A stretch of 64,000 nt of DNA from Bin87 sp965261925 (GTDB lineage Bacteria; Chloroflexota; Dehalococcoidia; Lucifugimonadales; UBA3495). The DNA lies in contig OZ253486.1 of assembly GCA_965261925.1 (NCBI GenBank), positions 4,278,001 to 4,342,000 of the forward strand, in the 5' to 3' direction. A model generated the notes under the pieces. That model was not told where the DNA came from. It did no database searches and was given only the letters and a program-made list of their open reading frames with translations. Below are positions 41,827 through 50,900 of this stretch, piece by piece (position 1 is the first letter of the stretch; each line of letters starts with the position of its first letter). The position numbers were made by a program, and so were the translations under genes.

Positions 41827-41874
41827 GCCCGCCGAGCGTCATTACCAGCGACGCCGGCGGGCGAAGTATTTTCG
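41827..41874 (+). terminator. Probable terminator after groEL
   Basis: GCCCGCCG (41827-41834) and CGGCGGGC (41855-41862) pair around a 20-base loop, followed by GAAGTATTTT. It lies between the groEL stop and the dut/dcd start. Confidence 0.55.
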
Positions 41875-41879
41875 GTGCC

Positions 41880-42425
41880 ATGACTGCCGACGACACAACC
41901 CTACGGGGCGTACTCAATCGGGACGCCATCGCGGCGTTGCTGGCGGGCAGTCCAGCACTGCTGGAGAACTGTCCGGATCTTCGCGGCCAACTCCAGGCCA
42001 ACGGCTTTGATCTGACCGTGCGGTCGGTTGCCTCGTATCCGGCGAGGGTCGGCCCCGGCGCCATCGGCGTTGACAATGGCGACCGGGTGCTGCCTGATTC
42101 TACTGAGCTGGACTTCGGCAACGATGGCTGGCTCCTGATTCCGCCCGGCCAATACCTGGCGACCTTCAACGAGGTGGTAAACCTGCCCCGCTGGCTCATG
42201 GCCCTGGGGCGTCCCCGTTCCAGCCTGCTGCGCATGGGCGTGAGCCTGCACACCGCCGTGTGGGACGCCGGCTACAGCGGACGCTCCCAGGCCCTGCTCG
42301 TTGTCCATCATGCCGACGGCTTCCGCATCCAGCGTGATGCGCGTATTGCCCAACTGGTTTTCTTCCCCCTGAGCGCACCGGATGCCCAGGGATACGACGG
42401 GCATTACCAGGGCGAGAACCTGTGA
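41880..42425 (+). CDS. dUTPase/dCTP deaminase-family protein
   Basis: A 181-residue trimeric-dUTPase-fold protein. The core motif is LGRPRSSLLRMGVSLHTAVW (near residue 109), continuing DAGYSGRSQALLVVHHADG, then RIAQLVFFPLS. The phosphate-binding RSSL is intact. In dCTP deaminases a catalytic Glu lies in the ITLE-type strand; here that strand is SQALLVV with no Glu, so pure dUTPase (dUTP to dUMP) is more likely. The N-terminal Asn-Gly-Phe-Asp-Leu segment NGFDLTVRSV fits the archaeal dcd/dut group. It overlaps queG by 4 bases. Confidence 0.78.
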   Translation: MTADDTTLRGVLNRDAIAALLAGSPALLENCPDLRGQLQANGFDLTVRSVASYPARVGPGAIGVDNGDRVLPDSTELDFGNDGWLLIPPGQYLATFNEVVNLPRWLMALGRPRSSLLRMGVSLHTAVWDAGYSGRSQALLVVHHADGFRIQRDARIAQLVFFPLSAPDAQGYDGHYQGENL

Positions 42426-43591
42426 GCGCCACCCGCGACATCGCCGCGGACCCCGCGCAACTGCGCCAGTGGGTCGACCAGGCCGCCTCCGACGCGGGTT
42501 TCGACCTGGTCGCCGTCGCATCCGCCGAGGTGTTTGCCGCCGAACGTGAAGAGGCGCTGGGCCGCATCGACGCCGGACTCATGGACGGCCTGCCCTGGTT
42601 CAACGCCCAGCGCGTTCAGCGCGGCACGGACCCGGAAACCCTGCTGCCCGGCGCCAAGTCCATCATCTCCCTGGGATGGAACTACTGCCCGCCCGCAGAC
42701 TCTCCCACGCCGGATGACCAGGGTGTCATCGCACGGTACGCCCGCGGCCGCGACTACCATCGCGTCATGAAACGGCGCATGCGTCGCATGGTGCTGGACC
42801 TGACCGAGCGGTTGGGCGACCGATTCGGCGCGCGCTGGCACGTGGACGACGGACCGATGCTGGACCGCGCCGCCGCCGCCCGCGCCGGCCTCGGCTGGTT
42901 TGGCAAGAACGGCAACATCCTCAATCCCACCTACGGCTCGTGGCTTCTCCTGGGGCAGATAGTCACCGACCTCGCGTTGGAACCCGACCGGCCTCTCGCC
43001 AAGAGCTGCGGCCAGTGCTCCCGCTGTATGCCGGCCTGCCCCACCGACGCCATCGTAGCGCCCTACGTCGTCGACAATCGCCGCTGCATCAGCTACCTGA
43101 CCATCGAGCACCGGGGCGCCATACCCACCGAACTCCGCGCGTCAATGGGCAACTGGGTCTTCGGGTGCGACATCTGCCAGGAAGTGTGCCCGGTCAACCG
43201 CAAGGCGAAATCCACCCAGGACGCCAACTTCGGGCGCACCGACCTTTCGTCCGTCGACCTGGTCGAGCTCCTCGCCATGGACGATGACGAGTTCCGGCAA
43301 CGCTTCGCCGGTTCGCCCATCATGCGGGCCAAGCGGGTGGGCATGCAGCGCAACGCCTGCGTTGCCCTCGGCAATTCCGGCGATGCTGCCGCCGTCCCAG
43401 CTTTGACCCGCGCTCTCCGGTCCGCTCCTCCACTGGTCCGACAACACGCCGCGTGGGCCCTGGGCCACATCGGAGGCGAAGCCGCCCGGACTTCCCTGGA
43501 CGACGCCCTGCCTGACGAATCGGACCCCGAAGTGCTCTCAGAAATCAGGCAAGCCCTGCGCCCTGGCGACGCCGCCTATTCGCTATCGTAA
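42422..43591 (+). CDS. queG: Epoxyqueuosine reductase
   Basis: A 389-residue protein with the QueG layout: an N-terminal cobalamin-binding region including WFNAQRVQRGTDPETLLPGA, the catalytic Asp in DDGPMLDRAAAARAGLGWFG (near residue 142), two [4Fe-4S] ferredoxin motifs (CGQCSRCMPACP near 199 and CDICQEVCPVN near 250), and a C-terminal HEAT-like repeat (AVPALTRALRSAPPLVRQHA). It performs the last step of queuosine synthesis in tRNA. GTG 42422 overlaps the dUTPase stop. The 3' end overlaps the convergent EVE gene by 16 bases. Confidence 0.93.
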   Translation: MSATRDIAADPAQLRQWVDQAASDAGFDLVAVASAEVFAAEREEALGRIDAGLMDGLPWFNAQRVQRGTDPETLLPGAKSIISLGWNYCPPADSPTPDDQGVIARYARGRDYHRVMKRRMRRMVLDLTERLGDRFGARWHVDDGPMLDRAAAARAGLGWFGKNGNILNPTYGSWLLLGQIVTDLALEPDRPLAKSCGQCSRCMPACPTDAIVAPYVVDNRRCISYLTIEHRGAIPTELRASMGNWVFGCDICQEVCPVNRKAKSTQDANFGRTDLSSVDLVELLAMDDDEFRQRFAGSPIMRAKRVGMQRNACVALGNSGDAAAVPALTRALRSAPPLVRQHAAWALGHIGGEAARTSLDDALPDESDPEVLSEIRQALRPGDAAYSLS

Positions 43592-44337
43592 CGCGGCGCC
43601 TGCCTCGGAGCCGACCTCCGGTTGTTCCCACGGCTACGCGGATTCCTTCGCGCGCGTCCATTGGCGCTGCCCGGTTCATCGGGCGTTTCCGGATCCGCCG
43701 CCGTCTCCGCATCCACGGTCGGCTGAGGCTCGGTCACCGGGACGGGCGGAACATCGGGGGCAACCGCACTCTGAGGCTGCTGCGGTCGAGCGTTGCCACG
43801 GTTCGTGTTTCGTCGCCGCCGCTCCCGCTGAGCGTTGACTCTTTCCTCTTCCGCGGCCAACGCGGCGTCGATCTGTAGTAGCGCCTTCTCCCTACCGTCC
43901 CGAAGCTTCAGCATCTCACCTTCCAGCAGGAAAAAGTCGCTCTTGGACAGCAGGTGCAGGTTGCCCTGAAATGCCATGTACCAGTCTTCGGGAGCCCACT
44001 TCCGCACGTATTCCAGGCGGTAAGCGATCAGGCCCGCGTCGATGTATTGGTCGCCTTCCAGTATGACGTCCGGCTTGATCCCGATGCGGTACGGCCATGC
44101 AGCCTTGCCTTCTTTGAGCCACGGGCTGGAATCAACCTCTTCGTACCCCTTGGTAACGGTGGCCGTCGCCGTGAAAACGCGGGACCCCGTCACGTAATAG
44201 ATGACCCGATCGCCCGGTTCTACCCGCTGGACCTTGCGTCGGTATTCCGCTTTCAGACCCTGGCCAGTGAACCCCATTCGTCGCGTGACATTATAGTTCG
44301 CCTCGTTGCAATTGATCATCCAGAAATTGTGTGGCAT
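43576..44337 (-). CDS. EVE-domain protein with disordered basic tail
   Basis: A 253-residue protein. The N-terminal EVE (PUA-like) domain reads FWMINCNEANYNVTRRM, then RVEPGDRVIYYVTGSRVFTA and IAYRLEYVRKW; its aromatic cage may bind modified bases in RNA or DNA. A helical linker and a C-terminal third rich in Arg, Asn, Pro and acidic residues (RERRRRNTNRGNARPQQPQS) look disordered and nucleic-acid binding. ATG 44337 (MPHNFW) is chosen over 44364 because homology begins there. Convergent with queG. Confidence 0.82.
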   Translation of the reverse strand: MPHNFWMINCNEANYNVTRRMGFTGQGLKAEYRRKVQRVEPGDRVIYYVTGSRVFTATATVTKGYEEVDSSPWLKEGKAAWPYRIGIKPDVILEGDQYIDAGLIAYRLEYVRKWAPEDWYMAFQGNLHLLSKSDFFLLEGEMLKLRDGREKALLQIDAALAAEEERVNAQRERRRRNTNRGNARPQQPQSAVAPDVPPVPVTEPQPTVDAETAADPETPDEPGSANGRARRNPRSRGNNRRSAPRQAPRYDSE

Positions 44338-44470
44338 AACCCCAACCTGCTCTGGCCGGCTCAATATTCAGCCTGAATTGGCGCCTATTTTACGGCAATT
44401 ACATGCCTGCGGACACCAGCGGCAAGCCAATCCGACCAGCGTAAAGTGCCGGACTGCGAACAGCGGCCAG

Positions 44471-44519
44471 TTACCAAGGGTAGGCCCGGTTCACCTGGAA
44501 CCGGGCCTACCCTTGGTAA
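44471..44519. terminator. Long perfect hairpin, 22-bp stem
   Basis: TTACCAAGGGTAGGCCCGGT plus TC, a 5-base loop, and the exact complement to 44519. It lies between the EVE gene promoter region and the end of the small membrane protein at 44533 and could stop or isolate the latter's transcript, though no T-run follows. Confidence 0.6.
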
Positions 44520-44532
44520 TCATGCTGAGCGG

Positions 44533-44784
44533 TTATCTCTCAACATCCACCGGCAACTCGATACCTTCTGCGGTGGCGTACCTCCGAATGAAATCACGCT
44601 CACCATCCGTTGACGCCGAACGCAGCAGATTTACGATGGCTTCCTGCCGACCTTCCTGCCGGACTCTCTCACGGTCTTTCTTGCGCTGATCAATAACGTA
44701 CAGTGCCAATTTGACGCCTCCTTCTAACAGCAGAATATCGGCCACGCTAGCCAGGATGATAGCCAAGCTGCACGCTTGCATCAT
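44533..44784 (-). CDS. Small membrane protein with coiled-coil/Rpn-like tail
   Basis: From ATG 44784 the frame encodes 83 residues: a hydrophobic helix (CSLAIILASVADILLLEGG), then a charged helix (DQRKKDRERVRQEGRQEAIV) and a tail ending GIELPVDVER. The frame is open upstream (to 45045), and a longer form cannot be excluded. The layout resembles the protein at 20396-20878. The charged helix plus short C-terminal helical tail resembles the end of Rpn-type transposase-related nucleases, but the nuclease part is absent. Function unknown. Confidence 0.4.
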   Translation of the reverse strand: MMQACSLAIILASVADILLLEGGVKLALYVIDQRKKDRERVRQEGRQEAIVNLLRSASTDGERDFIRRYATAEGIELPVDVER

Positions 44785-45103
44785 CGCATCCCAACTATGC
44801 CAGAATGTCCATCGACCGTCCCCGAGCGTATTATCCCGAATCCACCGAAGGGATGCGGTTCTAGCGTTGACGTGAGGGATGATGGGTAAGAAAGGCGAAC
44901 GCGCCCGGCCCGATCGCCAATAGATGTGGTTCAGGGCGGTCGGTGGCGGCCACGCCAGTGGCAAGGTACTGGCCCGCAGTGGCGGCGGCAGGCGAAAACG
45001 GCCAGGCGGCATGCCGGAAGTGGCGCTGGCGGGCTGGGCTGGCATGGGTCGGCGGGACAGCCCATGGGTTGTCCCGCGGACGGGTTGGGCGCCGACGGGG
45101 CCG

Positions 45104-46509
45104 TCAGGCTGGCAGGGGAATGGCGCGCACTCGGGCCAAGGCGTGAGTGAACTGGGTTTCCCAGGGCCAGCGCTGGGGAAGATGCCGAGTGAGGCGGCGC
45201 GCCGAGCGAGTGCGCCGTCCGGCGATGGAGAAGAACCGCCGTCGGAGGGTCTTGGTGGTCACCAGTTGCTCGCCCAGACCGATGCGCGCAGCCCAGTGGG
45301 CCAGGTTGTGGGCCATCACCTGGACCGCCAGCCAGGCCGTAGATTGCAAGGGGACTTGGCGGCGAAACGCCCTGAGGGGAGATGGTTCAGCCCCACGCCG
45401 TACTTGAGGTCGCGGATGGCGTTCTCGATCTCGGCGTGGCGGCGATGATCGGCCTCCAGTTCCAGAGTGCCTCCGTCCCGGTCGGTGATGAAGCCGTGAT
45501 AGCTGTAGTCGGCCAAGAGGGCCAGTTGAGAACCGGGCGTGGGCTGCACTCTGCGGACGATGCGCCGCACCGGCGCGGCGTCGGGCGCACTCTCGAAGGG
45601 GATGTAGGTAGTCTCGGCCACGTCGGCAGCACCGTCCATCCAGTAGGGTAGGGGCGTCCAGTCCGCCTCGGGTATGGCCTCGATCTGGTTGCGCCGGCTC
45701 TGGTGTTGGCGGATGGTGATGGAGAAGCGGACGTCCAGCTGGCGGCAGGTGGACACCATGGCGTGGTTATAGCAGCCGCTATCGGCCCGCACCGTGAGTA
45801 GTCCGGTGGCTCCGGCGTAGCGTACCCGTCCCATCGTCTCACGCAGGAAGTGGGCGGCGCCCCGAGCGGTGTTGGCGCGACCTTCCCTGAGCCGGGCCAT
45901 CAGCACATCGCCGGTTCCGGCGGCGACGGCCAGCAGCGGGTGATAGCCCCGCTGGCCGGTGTAGCCCCGCTGGCCGGTGTAGCCCCGCTGGCCGGTGTAG
46001 CCGTGGTGGCCGGTGTAGCCGTGGTGGCGGGCTCCCTCCTTGGCCGGACCGTAGGTCTCGCAGATGGTGGGGTCCAGGTCGATGGTCAACGGCCCGTGAT
46101 TGTTCAAAGATCGGGGTCCCGCCCCAGCGGCCCAGGCCCGGGCCAGCAACTCCCGGCTCACCCGATCCAGCTGGCGAGCGTGGCCCCAACGGAAGCTCCG
46201 CAGAAAGGTCCCCAGCGTGGATGGCGCCTTGACCACGCAGCCGATGGCGCTGGCCGTCCCTCCGGTGCGCAACACGTCGGCGTCGTCGATGCAGTCGCCC
46301 CCAGCCAGGGCGGAAGCCACCAGCGTCATCATCTTGTCGCCCGTGTTGGCTCCGCCTGGGGCACGGCCCAGGTCCAGGTGCCGATCAACCAGTTGGGGCA
46401 GGCCCAGATGCCAAGCCAGCGTGGACGGAAGGATCAGCCCAGCATTGCTGACCAGGCGGTGGTCGTCGAAGGCGATCTGGATGCGGTCGGGGTCGTTACG
46501 TGGTAGCAT
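45104..46509 (-). pseudogene. IS1380-family transposase with one frameshift and an internal repeat expansion
   Basis: The main frame (46509 to 45316) shows the IS1380 layout: ANTGDKMMTLVASALAGGDC near residue 54, LTIDLDPTICETYG near residue 140, LLTVRADSGCYNHAM near residue 218 (catalytic Asp), and ADHRRHAEIENAIRDLKYGV near residue 360 (Glu). At about 45350 the frame is lost; the C terminus continues in another frame (STAWLAVQVMAHNLAHWAAR, to 45104). Between the first Asp and the core, a GYTGxx hexapeptide is repeated five times (see 45943-46032). Probably inactive because of the frameshift. Confidence 0.8.
45943..46032 (-). repeat. Five 18-bp tandem repeats inside the IS1380 transposase gene
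   Basis: Units of GTAGCCCCGCTGGCCGGT, with two variant units GTAGCCGTGGTGGCCGGT, run head to tail. Each unit encodes six residues (GYTGQR or GYTGHH), so the length change keeps the frame. One copy would be expected for a normal member. Confidence 0.85.
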
Positions 46510-47040
46510 CTATTTGGTGCTCCTTCTTTTGGGTCGGTTTGGTGTTTCACAAACCATTATCCCAGAAGCAACGGGGCACTTTCTTATCCCTTCAGCACAC
46601 CGCCACAATCATCTCTTCGGTGGATTGGGGCTTAGGCGGGCTACTATCACCTTCATGCGAGCATCTACCTACATCCGAAAACATCTAACCATAAATTCAA
46701 ATGCAACGTATCAGTCATATAGATAAAAACCCATGTGCACAAAAAACTCTCCATGCACATACGCAGCAGAAGTTTATCAGAAGGTCATTGGCGGCGGGGT
46801 GTACGGTCGCACATGACTTCCCGCCTCCGGGCAATGTGTGAACATCCCTAACGGGCTCGTGTCAATATTTGCCCGTGGACGGACTTTAGCCAGAGCTCGC
46901 CATATTGTGGGGCAGCCCGAGTTGGCGACTGGGCTCGCCGACCCCGTTATCGCGGGACGCCGGTCGGGGTCGTCGCCGCGACGCGGATGCCGTCGGTTCA
47001 CCTCCAGTTCGGCCAACCAAACCGAAAGGAGGGAACCGCA
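46510..47040. other. Accessory intergenic region upstream of a secreted-protein gene
   Basis: About 530 bases containing the A/T-rich outer end of the IS1380 element (46510-46780) and the leader of the next gene. AAAGGAGG at 47026-47033 is the ribosome site for the ATG at 47041. No other gene is supported. Confidence 0.4.
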
Positions 47041-47143
47041 ATGCGATTACTTACGAACCTCAGCATCGGATTAGCCGTCATCGCTGCATCAATTGTCTTC
47101 ACCATGACCGCCGCCCAAGTTTTGGCGCAAGGGGAAACGACTA

Positions 47144-47967
47144 GGTTCTGTTGACATTTGGTTATAATGGAAATATGTCAAGACTTACGCTCTCAACAGG
47201 TCAGTGGACCAAGGTTCTCCAGTTCCTGCAAGGACGCGCCGACCTGTATGTTGGTCGGGAAGAGGAATGTCGCCGTTTCATCGAAGCCGTGCTCTGGGTG
47301 GCCCGCTCCGGCGCCCAATGGCGGCTCCTCCCAGCCGAGTATGGGAATTGGAACAGCGTCTACAAAAGGTTTGCCCGCTGGAGCGACCGGGGTATCTGGG
47401 AACTGCTGCATCAGCATTGCGCCGACGACCCGGATCTGGAATACCTCATCATCGACCGCACCGTATTATCGACAGCACCGTGGTCCGGGCCCATCCCTGC
47501 GCCGCCGGAGCGCCCCCCAAAAAGGCGGCCAGGCGGCCCAGGCCCTGGGCCGGAGCCGCGGCGGGTTCAGCACCAAGGTCCACGTGAGCGTGGATGCCTT
47601 GGGCAATCCCTTGCGGTTCATCCTGACTGGGGGGCAAAAGCACGACATCACCCAGGCCCAGGGGCTGATCGCCGATCATGCCGGAGAGTACGTGATTGCC
47701 GACAAGGGGTATGATTCCCGTGAGTTTCGCCAGTACATCCTGGAACGAGGCATGCGTCCGGTCATACCGCCACGCTCCAACCGTAAGGAACCCCAAGCCT
47801 ACGATGCTTGCCTCTACCGAGAGCGGCACCTGGTGGAATGCTTCATCAACAAGATCAAGCACTATCGCCGGGTATTCTCCCGGTTTGAGAAGCTGGACAC
47901 CAGATACCTGGGCTTCCTTCACTTTACCGCTGCCCTCATTTGGTTACGATGAAATGTCAACACAGCC
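47144..47967 (+). mobile_element. IS5-family element inside the secreted-protein gene
   Basis: The ends are related inverted repeats TAGGTTCTGTTGACATTT (from 47142) and, on the minus strand, TAGGCTGTGTTGACATTT (from 47969), flanked by CTA on both sides, consistent with a TA-type target duplication. It belongs to the same broad family as the element at 16478-17320 but is clearly different in sequence. Confidence 0.8.
47175..47952 (+). pseudogene. IS5-family transposase with an inactivating duplication
   Basis: Three frames rebuild the protein. The first is LTLSTGQWTKVLQFLQGR to DLEYLIID (from ATG 47175), the second STVVRAHPCAAGAPPKK, and the third QALGRSRGGFSTKVHV through YVIADKGYDSREF to the C-terminal ERHLVECFINKIKHYRR. 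The second switch, at CCCCCCAAAAAGG, fits a programmed -1 shift as in related elements. The first is caused by an imperfect 17-base tandem duplication around ATCGAC(C/A)GCACCGT at 47452-47485 and should inactivate it. Confidence 0.75.
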
Positions 47968-50900
47968 TAACAATCCACCGCGGTTTACCGTAACTAGCTT
48001 GAGTATCCCCGAGAACACCCAGATCAGCTACCAGATTATCGCCGTGGACGATGACCCACAGGATTCCATCGATAGCTACAGCATCACCGGCGGAACTGAC
48101 GATGCCCTCTTCTCGATGTCCGAAGAGGGGGGTGCTCGCTGCTCAATTCCTACCTAATTTCGAAGACCCCCAGGATTACAACAAAGACAACAGATACCTC
48201 ATAGAGATTTTCGCGAACAGCGGCGGATGGGACCGAGGGCGCGGGGTTGTGGCCGATTTCACGGTAACTGTGCAAGACGTAGATGGGGAGCAACCGGGAC
48301 CAGTAACCAACCTCCGCGTGACTAAAGAAGACACCTCTTGCGTGCGCATTGACTGGGACCTACCTGCGGTCAACCCGGGTCCGCCGGTGGACCTGTATTT
48401 ATACCAGGCGTGGGCGGTCGAGTCGTCGGACAGGAGCGTCGTGCCGGTAGCCCTCACCAGTAACCGGTACCTGGAGCAATGCGATCTTGATCCTGCCGCC
48501 AACGTCAGGGTCATCGTTCGGCCCAGTACCGCCGAAGGCCACGGAGACAGCTCGCAGGTCGACGCATACGTTGACGATTGCGGCGCAGACTCGGGTAACG
48601 CGTGCTCGTTGGCCGTGGGTGAAAGCAGGGCCGGCAGGATCAATCTCCAACCTGATCAGGACTGGTTCCAGGTCTCTCTCGAGGCAAACACCCGATACCA
48701 GATCGACGCGCGGGGGTGGGCATGGTTGGAGCGAGGCGGCACCCTCTCGGATTCCAGTCTCAGTGTCATCGACTCTTCCGGCAACCCTGTCTCGGGCGGC
48801 GCAGACAACGACGGCGGCGCCGGCAACAACGCCCGCCTGTTCTTCACTCCCACCGCGTCCGGGACCTATTACCTCCAGGTCGGCGAAAACGGCGACGACG
48901 ATACGGGGACCTACACCGTGTCGGTGCTCAGCATTTCCGACAACCTGGGCCCGAAGATCTACTTCGGCGACCGCGCTTTTAGCGTCGGCGAAGCGGACAC
49001 CCTCGAACAGCAGGTGTACGCAGACGATTACGACCCCTCAGATTCCGTATCCCGGTACGAACTGCGGGGCGACGACAGCGAATATTTTTCCATCAGCAAC
49101 ACGGGCTACCTCATAACAGCAAGCTGCACCAACTTCGAGGTACCGGATGATGCCGATGAAGATAACGTCTACGAATTTCAGGTGTGGGTCTTCAGCGGAG
49201 CGGGCGCTCGAGAGCTGTCCGCGAGCATAAATGTAACCGTCACTATCACCGACGGCGAATTCGAGGTGCCGGGCCCGCCCACCAATGTCCGCATCACCGA
49301 TGAAGGCGCGAATTTCATTCGATTCGTCTGGGATGCGCCAACCATGAACGAAGGTTCGTCCGTCTCAGGGTACATACAGCACTACTACCAGGAGGGACAG
49401 GGGTTGGTTCTCTACGGGACGGGAAATAATCCGGACCGGTTCGTCAAGCTTCGCGGGCTGACGCCTGACACTCCGGCCAACGTGAGAGTCAGGGCTGCCA
49501 ATGCAGACGGTTACGGATGCCACAGCGCGTGGATTGAGGGACGTACCGATGATTGCGGAGAAGAGCTCTCCGACACCTGCACGATCACCTCAGGAGAAAG
49601 CAGAGAGGGACGGATCAACCTCAATCGCGAGCGGGACAGGGACTGGTTCCAGATCGACATGGGGGCGGGCACTCCGTACCGGATTGACGTGAAGGGCAGC
49701 GCCTCTGCAGACCCGGGCGGCACTCTCCGCAACCCGAGAGTCCGGATGCTCGACGCGAACGGGAGGCAGGTTGCCGGGGAATACAACGACAACGGCGGAG
49801 CCGGCAAAAACGCCCGTCTTGATTTCACTCCGGACACCACAGGCGTCTACCACGTTCGCGTTGACTCCAAGAACAGCGCCGGCGTCGGGACCTACACCGT
49901 GTCGGTGGCCGACCTCACCGCGAACCCCTAATCCGTCCACAAGCAATTCCGAGAACATTCAAGATCGCTGAACGGAGATACAGAATGCGTTTCCTGGCTT
50001 CCTTCCGGCTAACCCGCAGCTTCATTACCGTAGCGGTAGCGGTCGCCACCACGGCGGCGACCGCTACGGTCGTGGCCTCACTGGCCGCGCCCGCGCTGGC
50101 CAGCACCGACACCACCCTGATCAGCAACCTGGGGCAGACGCAGCAACCTGAGCACTGGGAGTCGGTTGGGCCGGAAGACAGCCTCGTGCACGCGCAGGCT
50201 CTCAAATTCACCACGGGCAACAACGCCGGCGGGTACTCGCTGGCCTCGGTCACCGCGTGGCTCAAGGACGTGGGCTCGAATAACGCCCCGCAAGTCAGCA
50301 TCTACACGCTTGATGAGCACGGCCTTCCTGAAGAGATTCTGTACACGCTGAACAATCCCACGACGTTCGCCAACGATGCGCTGAACACGTTCACTGTGCC
50401 CGCGGACGGCGTCCTCGCCAAGGAGACCGGCTACTTCGTCGTATTTGAGAACTCCGTTGAAGCCCCTACGGATAGCGTGCTGTACCGGATAGGATTCGTG
50501 GACGGAAACAGCGTGGACGCGAACGGAGCGGCCGGGTGGAGCATCGCCACCGACGAAGACTACACGGTGTTGTTCAAGATCGAAGGTTCGGTGATGCTCG
50601 CCAGCGATACGCAGAGGCGGAGCACGGACCAACCAGGATCCGGCACGACAAAAACTACCGTCGTCACCGTTCCGCAGAGCCTGTCTGTCACCACAAACGA
50701 CCAGCGCCTGACGGTGGAGTGGGGCGCTGCGACGGACGATGGAGCGAAGAGCCTGACCGGCTATCGGATCCAGTGGAAGGCTGCGTCTGCGAATTGGCCA
50801 AGCGCTTCGGAAGCGGAGGTCTCCGCCGGGAGCCAGGCGTACACAATTACCAGTCTGACCAATGGGACGTCTTACGACGTACGGGTAGCGGCCGAATACG

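Larger units (their letters stand above)
47041..49931 (+). pseudogene. Secreted cadherin/FN3/PPC modular protein, split by an IS5-family insertion and a frameshift
   Basis: ATG 47041, 7 bases after AAAGGAGG, opens a Sec signal peptide (LSIGLAVIAASIVFTMTAAQ, then VLAQ). At 47143 an IS5-family element interrupts the gene; removing it with one target copy continues in frame as ETTNNPPRFTVTSLSIPEN. At a run of six G (48127-48132) the frame shifts; dropping one G restores it through FLPNFEDPQDY to the stop at 49931. The mature protein has two tandem sets of cadherin-like, fibronectin-III-like (PGPVTNLRVT; PGPPTNVRIT) and pre-peptidase-like domains (RINLQPDQDWFQV; RINLNRERDRDWF). Likely a surface or secreted adhesion-type protein before disruption. 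Confidence 0.75.

Noticed and set aside
45943..46032. CRISPR-like repeats
   Set aside because: Contiguous 18-bp units in frame inside a transposase gene, without spacers.
47151..47168. TTGACA and TATAAT at the left end of the IS5-family element
   Set aside because: The spacing is only 6 bases, too short for a sigma-70 promoter, although the hexamers are perfect; the TTGACA is part of the inverted repeat.
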